Shown: positions 14,101 to 26,563 of the stretch, piece after piece
Layout of the letters: each line of letters starts with the position of its first letter
Numbering within the stretch: position 1 is the first letter of the stretch
Source of the DNA: Channallabes apus
Taxonomy: Eukaryota > Chordata > Actinopteri > Siluriformes > Clariidae
Length of the DNA: 64,000 bases
Direction: 5' to 3'
NCBI GenBank assembly: GCA_030522415.1
Contig: CM060108.1
Location: forward strand, 38,462,256 to 38,526,255
Notes under the pieces: model-generated
Databases searched by the model: none
Told to the model about the DNA's origin: nothing
Seen by the model: only the letters and a program-made list of their open reading frames with translations
Made by a program: the position numbers and the translations under genes

Positions 14101-17100
14101 ACTCTACTGAGGGTGGTGCGATAAGCCGAGCGCATCATCCGCACTGAGCTCCCTGACCTGAACTCGATCTACAGCAAGCGGTGCTGGACTAAGGCCAGGA
14201 AGATCGTGAAGGACCTCAGTCACCCCAGTAATGGACTGTTCTCTTTGTTGTGGTCGGGGAAGCGATTCCGCTCCCTAAAGGCCAACACAGAGAGACTGAG
14301 GAGGAGCTTCTTCCCGCAGGCGATAAGGTCTCTCAATCACAATCACACCTCCACACAGGACTAATAACATCTTTTTAAGCTCACAACATTGACTGGACAA
14401 TCATGGACACATTCATATACACTTGCACTAAATATTTATACATCTGGACAATTGCACGTCACTTTCATTAGTCACCTTTTATGCATATTTGCATAACCAT
14501 TTGTCACTTTAAATTCTATATATACCCCTATATTTCTATATTTTGCAATATTTTATTATGCCCTTATTGTACAGTTTATTTTACTAGTTAAATTTATTTC
14601 TTTAGTATTTCCTTTTATTGATATTTATTTTACGTACAAGCTTTTATTTTCTTTTTAAGGTCGCTGTCGTGTAAGCATTTCACTGCATATTATACTGTGT
14701 ATGACTGTGTATGTGACAAATAAAATTTTAATTTGAAATTTGAATACATGGCCCTGTGTGAAAAAGTAATTGCCCCCTGAACCTAATAACTGGTTGGGCC
14801 ACCCTTAGCAGCAATAACTGCAATCAAGCGTTTGCGATAACTTGCAATGAGTCTTTTACAGCGCTCTGGAGGAATTTTGACCCACTCATCGTTGCAGAAT
14901 TGTTGTAATTCAGCTTTATTTGAGGGTTTTCTAGCATGAACCGCCTTTTTAAGGTCATGCCACAACATCTCAATAGGATTCAGGTCAGGACTTTGACTAG
15001 GCCACTCCAAAGTCTTCATTTAGTTTTTCTTCAGCCATTCAGAGGTGGATTTGCTGGTGTGTTTTGGGTCATTGTCCTGCTGCAGCACCTAAGATCGCTT
15101 CAGCTTGAGTTGACGAACAGATGGCCGGACATTCTCCTTCAGAAACTACAGAAATTTAACTCAGGTGTGATAAACCACAGTTAAGTTATTTTTTAACAAG
15201 GGGGGCAATCACTTTTTCACACAGAGCCATGTAGATTTGGAGTTTTTTTTCTCCCTTAATAACGTAAACCTTCATTTAAAAACTGCATTTTGTGTTCAAT
15301 TATGTTATCTTTGACTAATAGTTAACGGTTTTTGATGAGCAGAAACATTTAAGTGTGACAAACATGCAAAAGAATAAGAAATCAGGAGGGGGCAAATAGT
15401 TTTTCACACCACTGTAATCCTAAAGGTGCCGCGCTCTAAACTAGTGGCACCTAAACTAATCCTACAGATGGCAATCATTAAACGACAACTTAAGACATAA
15501 CCGCTTCTTCAGTACTTGGCTTAATCTGCCCATACCATAATAATAATTATGGGAGATGACAGTGCTGATCAGTAAAAGATCAGCTTTGTTCTATTTAATT
15601 TCAAGTTAAATAGTATACTCTTGTATTTGAAGTATGTATTTAAATCATTAGCGTGCTGCAGTAAAAAGACATCAGGAAATGTGGTTATAGGAAAACAGCC
15701 AACTTTAGAGTAGGAACAGGACATCATCCTATCACCAATCTGCATGTTACTCCTTTCTGGTCAGGTCATGGGTCCAGTAATTTATTAAAGTTTGAAATTC
15801 AATCTACAGCATATGTCTCTGAGTAGTTAAGGTGTCGAGGACATAACAGGTAACCTAACCCTTTGTTGTTAACTAACCCATCAGCATGTTTAATATCTCT
15901 GCAAACTCTACATCTAGCAAGAGCCAACAGCAGTGTCTTAAACGCCTCATGACCACAAAGGTCAAGGTAACAAGACTGAAGCGTTTTAGAGAAAGAAAAA
16001 AAATCAACGAAGATCCTGACTTCAAATTAATATCCTTCCATTTTATATATTTTTTTCCAAAACCTATGAACCTGTTCATAAATACTCTGCACTAGTCTAC
16101 ACACTACCCTTTTACACAATGCTGATATGGTACCTGCATTTTGCACAACCAGGTACCATATCAGATTGCAGATCTCAGTGTATGTAAACATGCACAAAAG
16201 CAATCAGACAGATGTACGAGATAAAAGACAGGGTTTTTTTGGGCCCTGGCACAGTTCAGTATGCTAAAGCAGGAGGCTTATGTAAAATCAGGTCAAATGC
16301 TGCGCTTTCAGGGCTCTGCTGTAAATGGCCTGGAGGTGGAGATCACACAGAGCCCCAGAAGGCAACAAGCCTTTAAATGTCAGAGCATTCTTTCGCGATT
16401 TAAATTAGGAGGAAATGACTCAAAATCCGACAGAGAAAGAGAAAGAGTTCTGTGGAGGAGGGTGAATGTCCTACGTCCGTTTGAGTCTCCCGGAATGAGA
16501 CAAAAGCATGATAAAAATAAATAAAGTGACTATTCAGAGTGTGCCCAGTGACATCAGATGAGTATAAGGAGGTGTGCGTGTGTAAGTTTTTTTTGCCTTC
16601 TCATATTATCTATGATGCATGCAAAACCATTTTAGGTACATGAGTGTTAAAGGTGGAGTCAGTTATTTGTGGTCAGAATGGTGTTACTGCTGTAAGGTTT
16701 AGTAAACTTAAATTGTCTGAACACCCATTTAAAGGGTTCTGCTCAGAAAATAAAAATACTCTAACCTCTGCGGTGCATATAAGACTGTAAGGTTGTAAAT
16801 AAAAGAGAAAACTGCAGTAATAATGCAAGCAATCATCATGAGCTGTAACTTACTTTTGCTTCAAGCACTAGTATGCTAATATGATTTTGCAGGAGTTTTG
16901 GGGGTGTTGCTTCGGAGGAAACGCTGCTAATTAGCTTAGTACCTGTAGCTCAGTGGCTAAGGTTCTGTGACAAGAAGCCTAAACAAGAACCTGAACATTC
17001 CTTTTAGTTCTTTTACTTTGCACTACTATGATCTTTTTAATATTCTAATGTTACACTTGCTCCAGTTTCTGGATCAGATACAACTGTTAAACATAGACCT

Positions 17101-20100
17101 ATCTGCAACTAACCTAATATCTGTCTCAGGATATACAGGTCCTTCTCAAAAAATTAGCATATTGTGATAAAGTTCATTATTTTCTGTAATGTACTGATAA
17201 ACATTAGACTTTCATATATTTTAGGTTCATTACACACAACTGAAGTAGTTCAAGCCTTTTATTATTTTAATATTGATGATTGTGGCATACAGCTCATGAA
17301 AACCCAAAATCCCTATCTCAAAAAATTAGCATATTTCATCCGACCAATAAAAGAAAAGTGTTTTTAATACAAAAAAAAGTCAACCTTCAAATAATTATGT
17401 TCAGTTGTGCACTCAATACTTGGTCGGGAATCCTTTTGCAGATTCTTGTGTCTTGTGTCTCTCAACTTTCTCTTCACAATATCCCACAGATTCTCTATGG
17501 GGTTCAGGTCAGGAGAGTTGGCAGGCCAATTGAGCACAGTAATGGCATGGTCAGTAAACCATTTACCAGTGGTTTTGGCACTGTGAGCAGGTGCCAGGTC
17601 ATGCTGGAAAATTAAATCTTCATCTCCATAAAGCTTTTCAGCAGATGGAAGCATGAAGTGCTCCAAAATCTCCTGATAGCTAGTTGCATTGACCCTGCCC
17701 TTGATAAAACACAGTGGACCAACACCAGCAGCTGACATGGCACCCCAGACCATCACTGACTGTGGGTACTTGACACTGGACTTCAGGCATTTTGGCATTT
17801 CCCTCTCCCCAGTCTTCCTCCAGACTCTGGCACCTTGATTTCCGAATGACATGCAACATTTGCAACCTGTAGCCCATTTCCTGCACACGCCTGTACACGG
17901 TGGCTCTGGATGTTTCTACTCCAGACTCAGTCCACTGCTTCCGCAGGTCCCCTAAGGTCTGGAATCAGTCCTTCTCCACAATCTTCCTCAGGGCCCGGTC
18001 ACCTCTTCTCGTTGTGCAGCGTTTTCTGCCACACTTTTTCCTTCCCACAGACTTCCCACTGAGGTGCCTTGATACAGCACTCTGGGGAACAGCCTATTCG
18101 TTCAGAAATGTCTTTCTGTGTCTTATCCTCTTGCTTGAGGGTGTCAATGATGTCCTTCTGGACAGCAGTCAGGTCGGCAGTCTTACCCATGATTGTGGTT
18201 TTGAGTAATGAACCAGGCTGGGAGTTTTTAAAAGCCTCAGGAATCTTTTGCAGGTGTTTAGAGTTAATTAGTTGATTCAGATGATTAGGTTAATAGCTTG
18301 TTTAGAGAACCTTTTCATGATATGCTAATTATTAGAGATAGGGATTTTGGGTTTTCATGAGCTGTATGCCACAATCATCAATATTAAAACAATAAAAGGC
18401 TTGAACTACTTCAGTTATGTGTAATGAATCTAAAATATATGAAAGTCTAATGTTTATCAGTACATTACAGAAAATAACGAACTTTCTCACAATATGCTAA
18501 TTTTTTGAGAAGGACCTGTACACTACCGTTCAAAAGTTTTAGATCACTTGCAAATTTCTTTGTTTTTGTTTAGTGATTTATTTTGTACATGCTACAACAA
18601 TACTGGTGATTTCAAAACTATAAAATAACACATATGGAATTAGGTAATTACATAACAACAAGACACAGAGGTCAGCCTTTCTGTAATAGTTCTTGCAAGA
18701 ACAGTATTGTCAAGTGCATTTGCAAAATCCGTCAAGCACCATAATGAAACTGACTCTCATGAAGGCCATCCCAGGAGGGCGAGACCAAAACCTACCTCTG
18801 CTGCAGACGAGAAGTTCATTTAGAGTTATCAGCCTGAAAAATGACCAATTAACAGCACCTCAGATTAGAGGCGTTATGAAGTCTTTACAGAGCAGAAGTA
18901 GCAGAAACATCTCAATATCAACTGTTCAAAGGAGATTGTTTTTTTGGACGCCTTCAGCATTCCTTTATGATGTAGAAAGAAATAAAAATCAGGAACCATC
19001 ATGGAGTTAGAAAGTGATCTAAACCTTTTGAACGGTAGTGTACACCAATAATAAATACACTTCCCAGCTTAAAAAAATTAAATAAAATGTCAAAAAATGA
19101 TAGGCCTGCGTCAGATACCAAAACTAAGGAGATTATAAATTATTGGAACTGGGTTAAGGACTGTTCAAGACTTTATTAAAACTTGTAATGATAACACAAC
19201 TTTTAACTATGTGGAATAAATGAAGTCAGAACAAATCATGAATGGAGATCATAGTTGACGCAAATAGTTGGTGAAGTCACATGGTAAAGAATAATCAGCA
19301 GTAAAAACCATAGCTACTGTATGTTTAACAGTAAAAGTAAGAGCATTTCCAAACACAATGTGAGGAGAACTCATAGGATTAGGACTAAACAGCTGTGTCT
19401 CCATAAGAAAACCAATTGAAAATTGAAAAAAGTCTTCACTTTGTTAATGACCATAAAGATTTGACTTTGGATCAATGGAGGTCATGTGGTCTGATGAGTT
19501 TAGATTGAGCCTATACCAGAGTGATGTGCTTATCAGCGTAAGAAGGTGGGGGGGGGGGCGGTCGCGCATTAAGCGGTGCACCCATTATGCATAGTGCCCA
19601 CTGTACAAGCCTCTGGAGACAGTGTTATGATCTGGGGTTACTTCAGTTGCTCAGGGCTAGGCTCAGCAACATTATGGGGCAATGAAATGAAGTCAGCTGA
19701 TGACTTGAATGTACTGAATGATCAGGTCATCACATCTGTGGAGCTTTTTTTTCCTTGATGCGTCAGGCATATTCCAGGACTCAAATGTGTGTGGTCTCAT
19801 AAGAGTGAGAATTCATCATTTACACATGAATTGAACTCACTAAAGGTGATCTGTTGCTGAGAAAAATCAATGTGCTAATATACAGGTGCATCTCAATAAA
19901 TTAGAATATCATCGAAAAGTTTATGTATTTCAGCAATTCAATAAAAAAAATTTTTAACTCATGTATTACAGTGGAACCTCGGATTACGAGCATAATTCGT
20001 TCCGGAAGCGGGCTCATATTCCAAAACACTCATAAACCAAATGTAATTTTCCCACCAGAAATAATGGAAACTCAAATTATTCGTTCTACAGCCCAAAAAA

Positions 20101-23100
20101 AAAAAAACATAATAATTAACACAAAATATAAAGTAAAAATAAAACAAATTAACCTGCACTTTACCTTTAAGAAAAAAGTTAAAATAAATCCGGACAGATA
20201 AGTGTTTCCATTTGTGCGCGCAGGTGCTGTGTGTGTGTGTGTGTGTGTGTGAATCTCAAGTAAGCTCCCCTCACCCCCTTCTCGTCTTACACAGTTACCC
20301 TTCCTCCACTCTTTTCACACACACGCACATCAGAAACGCTGTTTTATCGGAAAAAAGGAACAAGAAATCTCTCTAATGACACTTGACTGAGCGACACACT
20401 AACAGAATCACTGCTGTAAAGTAAAACTAAAACAAATTAACCTGTACTTTACCTTTTAAAAGAATCGCGACAGAGCAGTGTTTCTGTGTAGAGCAGAGAA
20501 AAAGAGTGTGTGTGTGTGTCTCTGAAGGCGAAAGTAGGAGGGGTCTGTGTGTGTGTTTGTGTGTGGGGGGGGTACGGTGTCCAATGACGCGCACACAGAC
20601 ACAGAGCAGGCAAAGATCAAGCTGAGCCTTGAGCAGAGTGAGAAAATTTATTTTTTACCTCTCTAATGATACTTGATTTCACTTTACACGCGCGCTGTAC
20701 ACATGCATACATACACAAAAATAAATGTGTTTTACATGCACACACATGGTCACAGTGTTATAGTAAACAGTACAAGCGCATGCGTGATACATGATACTCT
20801 GTGCTCATAAACCAAGACTTGTTCGTTTTCCAAGTCAAAATTTATTCAAAATCTTTTATTGTTTTGCATAACACTCGTAAACTGCATTACTCGCAATCCG
20901 AGGTTTCACTGTATATAGATTCATTACATACAAACTGATGTATTTCAAGTGTTCATTTCTTTTCATTTTGATTATTATGGCTTACAACTGATGATAACCC
21001 AAAATTTTGTATCTAAGAAAACAATCAGTCACACTCTCATCAGCTAATTAACTGAAGAAAAAACCACCTCAGGTTTCCTTAGCCTTTAAAAGGTCTCTCA
21101 GTCTAGTTCAGTAGGTTGGCTGTTCACAGAGTGCTGTATCCAAGCACATTAATGGAAAGTTGAATGGAAGGAAAAAAAGCAACAGGGATAACCGCAGTCT
21201 TGAGACGATTGCGAAACAAAGCCCATTCAGGAATTTGGGGGAGATTCACAAGGAGTGGACTGCAGCTGGAGTCAGTGCTTCAAGGGCCACCACGCAGAGA
21301 CATATCCAGGATATGGGCTACAACAGTCACATTCCTTGTTTCAAGCCACCCTTTGACCTAGAGGCAAAGTCAGATGCACCTTACCTGGGCTAAGGACAAA
21401 AAGGACTGGACTGTTGCTCAGTGAGCCAAAGTCCTCTTTTCTGATGCAAGTAAATTTCATTTAATTCGAAAAATCTAAGTCCCAGAGACTGTAGGAAAAG
21501 AGGAGAGGCAAGAATCCAGATTGCTTAAAGTAGTAGAAGCACCTGTATATACAAAACTTATGTGCTTTAAAAAAATAACCAATAGTTAGCTTTTGGCACA
21601 GCTGTAATGTGTTCACTCACCACTACCATCTGAGAAGACCACAAAATCAATTCCCGAGTGATGATGCAGCCATCAGGGGGTCCAGATGTGGGAGAGGTCT
21701 CACAACACTCACATCACATCACATTAGTGACTCCAGTGTGAGTTCTGGCAAGTGCAAGAAAGTGTTTTCTTCCATTCATTTTATATCCTACAGGTTCCTG
21801 AGAAAAATCAATGTTCAAAAAAAGATGCGGCTAGAGGACGCGGGTGATATTCTTTGCCCTCACTGGTTTGTAGTACTCACCTTAATGGTGAAAGTGCCCT
21901 AACCATGACTAAATTAGGGAAGGGCAGCACTGTGGCATAGTGGTTAGTGGTTAGCACTGCGGCCTCAAACCTCCAGGCCCACCTTTGTGTCTGTGTGCAT
22001 GGAGTTCATGTTCTCCCCATGCTTGGTGGATTTCCTCCGGGTACTCCGGTTTCCTCCCACAGTCCAGAGACATTGAGGTGGGCTAATAGCCGTTCCCAAT
22101 CAGCCGGTGTGTGCATGCTTGTGACCTGTCGTTCCCTTGTTCTTTTGTGTGTGTGTGTATATGTGTGTGTGTGTCTCAGGAGCTGGTGATAGGTTACTTG
22201 TGATAGAATACTTCTGAAATTTACCAAATTAATACTAAATATTCCACAATCACCTGTTAGTGGTATTATAACAAAGTGGAAGCGATTGGGAACGACAGCA
22301 AACAACAGGCCACATAAAATAACAGCATGGGGTCAGCAGATGCCGGGACGCATAATACACAGAGGTCGCCAACTTTCTGCAGAGTCAATAGCTAGAGTCC
22401 TCCAAATTTCATGTGGCCTTCAGATTAGCTGAAGAACAAGAATCGGATGCAGTGGTGTTAAGCACACCACCACTGAACTCTAGAGTAGTGGAGATGTGTT
22501 CTCTGGTGTAACGAATCATACTTCTCTGTCTGGCAGGAGAAAGGTACTTGTCTTACTGCATTGTGCCAAGACGAAGATCAGATCACATTAATGCAGAAAA
22601 CCATCAAATTCCAAAAGGTTCACATACTTTTTCTTGCCAGTGTGTGTGTGTGTGTGTAGCAGTGTGTAGCGGTTAGCACTGTGGCCTCACACTTCTAGGG
22701 TTGAGGGTTAAATTCCCACATCAGGCCTGTGTGTGTGGTGTTTGCATGTTCTCCCAGTGCTTGGTGGGTTTCCTTCCTTATGTGAATTTTTTTAATCCAG
22801 TGTCATTATTTTGCTCTGAAAAGCTTGTGTGCTCCAGTGTTGTCTGACATAAATGCAACATTCAACATCCTGAGGCTTGTGGTCTGAGAAGTGTACAGGT
22901 ATCAAATGCCTCTTTTCCACTGCATAGTACGGCACAGCACGGTTCAGTACAGCTCACTTTGGTTCGGCTTGGTTTGCGCTTCCACTGCAGTGTAGTAACG
23001 CTTTAGAGTGGGCAGGATTATTCACGTGTCGTTATAGTTGCGGCGCCTCTACTGCCGTGACATCATCGTAAACGCGCCACAAACAAACACACAACAATGG

Positions 23101-25886
23101 AGCATATCGACGACATTGTGTCCTTCATTCTCGGCATGTGGATGTTTTTAACAGCAAGACGAAGGAGTTTGTTTCAAAAGAGGCTGATGGCAGCCAAATA
23201 AAATTTTTGGTTAATACAAAAAGGTGCGTCCGATCCTTCGCTGGTCTGTTGTGTCTCGTGTCGCAAGTTCAGTGACGCAATAATGACGATTTTCTGCGGC
23301 CAATCAGTGACGAGCAGAGTTTACATGTCACGTTTTGGTAACGGTTCGGCGCGCTTGGAACCTCGGCTGAGGTGGTACTAAAAAAAGGACCAGGTACCAG
23401 GTACTGTTCCCAGTGGAAAACCCCCCAAAAGTGAGTTGAACTGAACTGTGTCGTGCCGTAGTATGCAGTGGAAAAGCGCCAAAAGTCATCCCTGAAGCTG
23501 AGACTCCGATAAGTATTCTATGCTAAAACATAGCTCCTCAGAACATTACCAATTATAAATAAATCATTCAGAACGAATTGACACTGTGTTGTAAATTAAT
23601 ATGGATCAAAATACAAATAAGGGCTGCACTATTGTTTGTATTTTAAGGTATCTGTTTCGGACCAGAAATGAAGTGTGGATCAAATCACTCCATGGTTTTA
23701 GCTTTTGCATTTAGTCACATTTTGCTATTATAAAACTATCTAATCTTCTAGGAAGGATTTGCATTAGATTTTGGACCGTGGCTGTGGGAATTAGTGTTCC
23801 TTTAACTACTAGAGCTTTGGAGTTAAGGTCAGTTCCAATCTTAGCAAACCACATCTTCATGGAGCTTCATGAAACGGGTTAGTTTCAGTGAAGAATAATC
23901 GTCATTTTAGAAAACTGTGTGCTTCCAACTGTTTGAGAAAGAGTCACAGATAGGTATGGTCAGGTGGCTACATAATGCTCGGCTGTATCGTGCATTTTCA
24001 ATTTCACTCACTCGCTCATTGTCTCACTCACTCACTCACTCATCTATACTGCTTAATCCTGTATTCATGGTTGCGGAGGACTCCTATCCCAGGAGACTTA
24101 GGGCACAAGGCGGGTACAACCTGGACAGGATGCCAATCCATCGCAGTTCAACACCATCAACAAAAGTTATTAAAGAAATAATGGACCGGTATAAACCAAA
24201 AACAAAACGTGTCTCCCTGAGACTGATAATGAAATCGAGTGATGTAGTTGAGGTTGAGGAACTGTTTGATCCAGAATTCACAGACCATGCTGTTTACAAC
24301 TGATTCTCTTTCACTGAATACTGTTATCCTGATTTATAAATACACACAGCGTAGAAATCATCTGGTATATAGGCAAGAGAAAATGCATATCACCACAAAT
24401 GAAGGGTTGATCATCTGAGCTGTACATTCACTTCTCTATAATCTCCTGCTACACGAATGCACTTATCCCAGAGTTTCGCTAGTTCCTGGACACCATCAAG
24501 GTAGAAAGTTTTTTCAGTATGCCGAGGCCATGATTAGAATATCCTGCTTCGTGTCTCCCAGGAACTCCTTTAATGGCCCAAACATGTGGAAATGACTTGA
24601 AGCGAAACCAGGACTGTACTGTAATGATCAGGTATTTGATTTACTGAACATTCATGAAATAGAATAGAATTGAATAGTCTCTGAGCCACATCGACCAGGA
24701 TTGGCAGCCGTCATGGACGTCTTGCCTTCTTTTTAATTTTTTTGCACCATTTAAATTTTTTATGCCGTTTTATGGCAGCTCATCACATGACCTCTATAAA
24801 CTTCACTCGGGTTTAATGCCTTCATTCATGAGAACGTTTCACACACACAAGTCCCAGTTTGACTTGAATGCCTGTTGTATTAAAAAAAATCTTAATTTGT
24901 ACACTTAACTTGAAGAAAGGAAAAAAACCAACCAAGTGTTTTGTTTTTTGTTCAATTTTGTATTTAAAAAATTCTCCAGTGTTTAAACTAGCCAATTAGA
25001 TTTGTCCTCTATTGTGACCTCATAGAAGCAAGATACGCTCCCAAGGTTGGTTGCTCAGCTCTGCTGTTTCCTTTAGAGACTTGGCTCAGCAGTAACTCAT
25101 TTACATAGACACTGAAATGGTAGATTTGGAGGAGGAGTGAAAACAAAGTGAGTGTATGTATAAAAATAATAGATTATCTTAGAGTGTATTTTACACACTT
25201 TCCACAACTTTTGAGACCTGTGTTAATTATAGAAATAATAATAATAATAATAATAATAATTAAAAAAAACAATTTGGGAACTTAATAGATAGAGATATGG
25301 TTACTGCTTTTGTCGAGCCTTAGACTGATTAATTATAAAACGTAATAGTGACTTTGTACATTTAGATGAAAACCTGAACAGCAGTCAGATTAAATAATGA
25401 CAGGTCTACAGTAGTTTACAGTGTAAACTTCCAGTAATTGTGAAATACCCATGTATGTGCATTTAATACTTTCACATTCAAAGCTGACATTAAACAATGT
25501 GACTTAGAGGATCAGATGTATTATCTCGTGTTGCATCAGCACATCCGTAACCAGAGCACTGAAGAACGAGCACAAAAGCAATTTACTGATGCTGCTTTGA
25601 TTTATCTCCCACTCGGCCATGACGCATCTGAGATCATCACAGTATCACAGGTAGTTCGACAAAAGTGTGCAGAAAGCAAATATCTTACTGTGCCATGTGT
25701 GTAGGGATGAGACACATCAATCCAGGATATTAGACAATCTGTTGGGTGAAAGTGTGTGCGTGTGTATATATAAATGATTAAATATAAAGTTACTGTGTAA
25801 CTGCATGTGTACAGTAGGGGCACGTAGATGAGCTTCAGTACACGTCTATCTGGCGGCAGGAACAGAGGACGGACAGACTGCAGGGC

Positions 25887-25930
<44 letters not shown>

Positions 25931-26497
25931 ACGAGAAGATGAGTTTGTGGTTGGAAAGTGAGGCACACTTGCTCTAAACCACACAGCACTCATGCTGAGT
26001 GCATCAGGCACACAGGTCAGAGTGTGCAATTGCAAATAGTGTGTGTGTAGTAACACCTCGTAGGCTAGCCAGGAGTAGATCGACTGTACACACACACACA
26101 TATACACAGAGCCACAGCAGAAATAAGATCCCTGTCCAGACCATATACTGTATACTGTAAGAATCTATATAATAAGGTTCATTAAGCATATTAATAAACT
26201 CTCTTGCATGCTCGGGTGTCACGTGGCATCGTGCACGACATAGCATCAATGCCACAAAGCGCTCCACCACAGTTAACTTCCCCCACAGTTAACTTCTTCA
26301 TTTATATTGGTCAAAGGAAGCCGGACTATTTTCTATAACGTGAGCTCCCTCTGACTGTCAAACAAATCTCAGGTGGACTGTAGAACTGAAACTTCATTAC
26401 CTACTGTATACACTGAGTTTCTTAAGTCCTAGAGTAAGTCACACAGCACACAAAAGGTGGAAGAAGATTGAGAAGAAAAAATTTGAGAAGTTTCTCA

Positions 26498-26563
<66 letters not shown>

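Larger units (their letters stand above)
12216..15414 (-). mobile_element. Tc1-like transposon, copy 2, internally deleted and split by a LINE
   Basis: Ends match the CAGTGGTGTG family, with TA at 12214-12215 and 15415-15416. Only the C-terminal third of the transposase remains (minus strand, 15145 down to 14783, with [11 protein letters not shown]). The rest was lost at a junction near 15145. An L2-like LINE sits inside at 12399-14744. It is non-autonomous. Confidence 0.88.

Noticed and set aside
25835..26270. Minus-strand frames rich in Thr-His or Cys-Val
   Set aside because: They arise from (GT)n microsatellites in the giant prkd intron.
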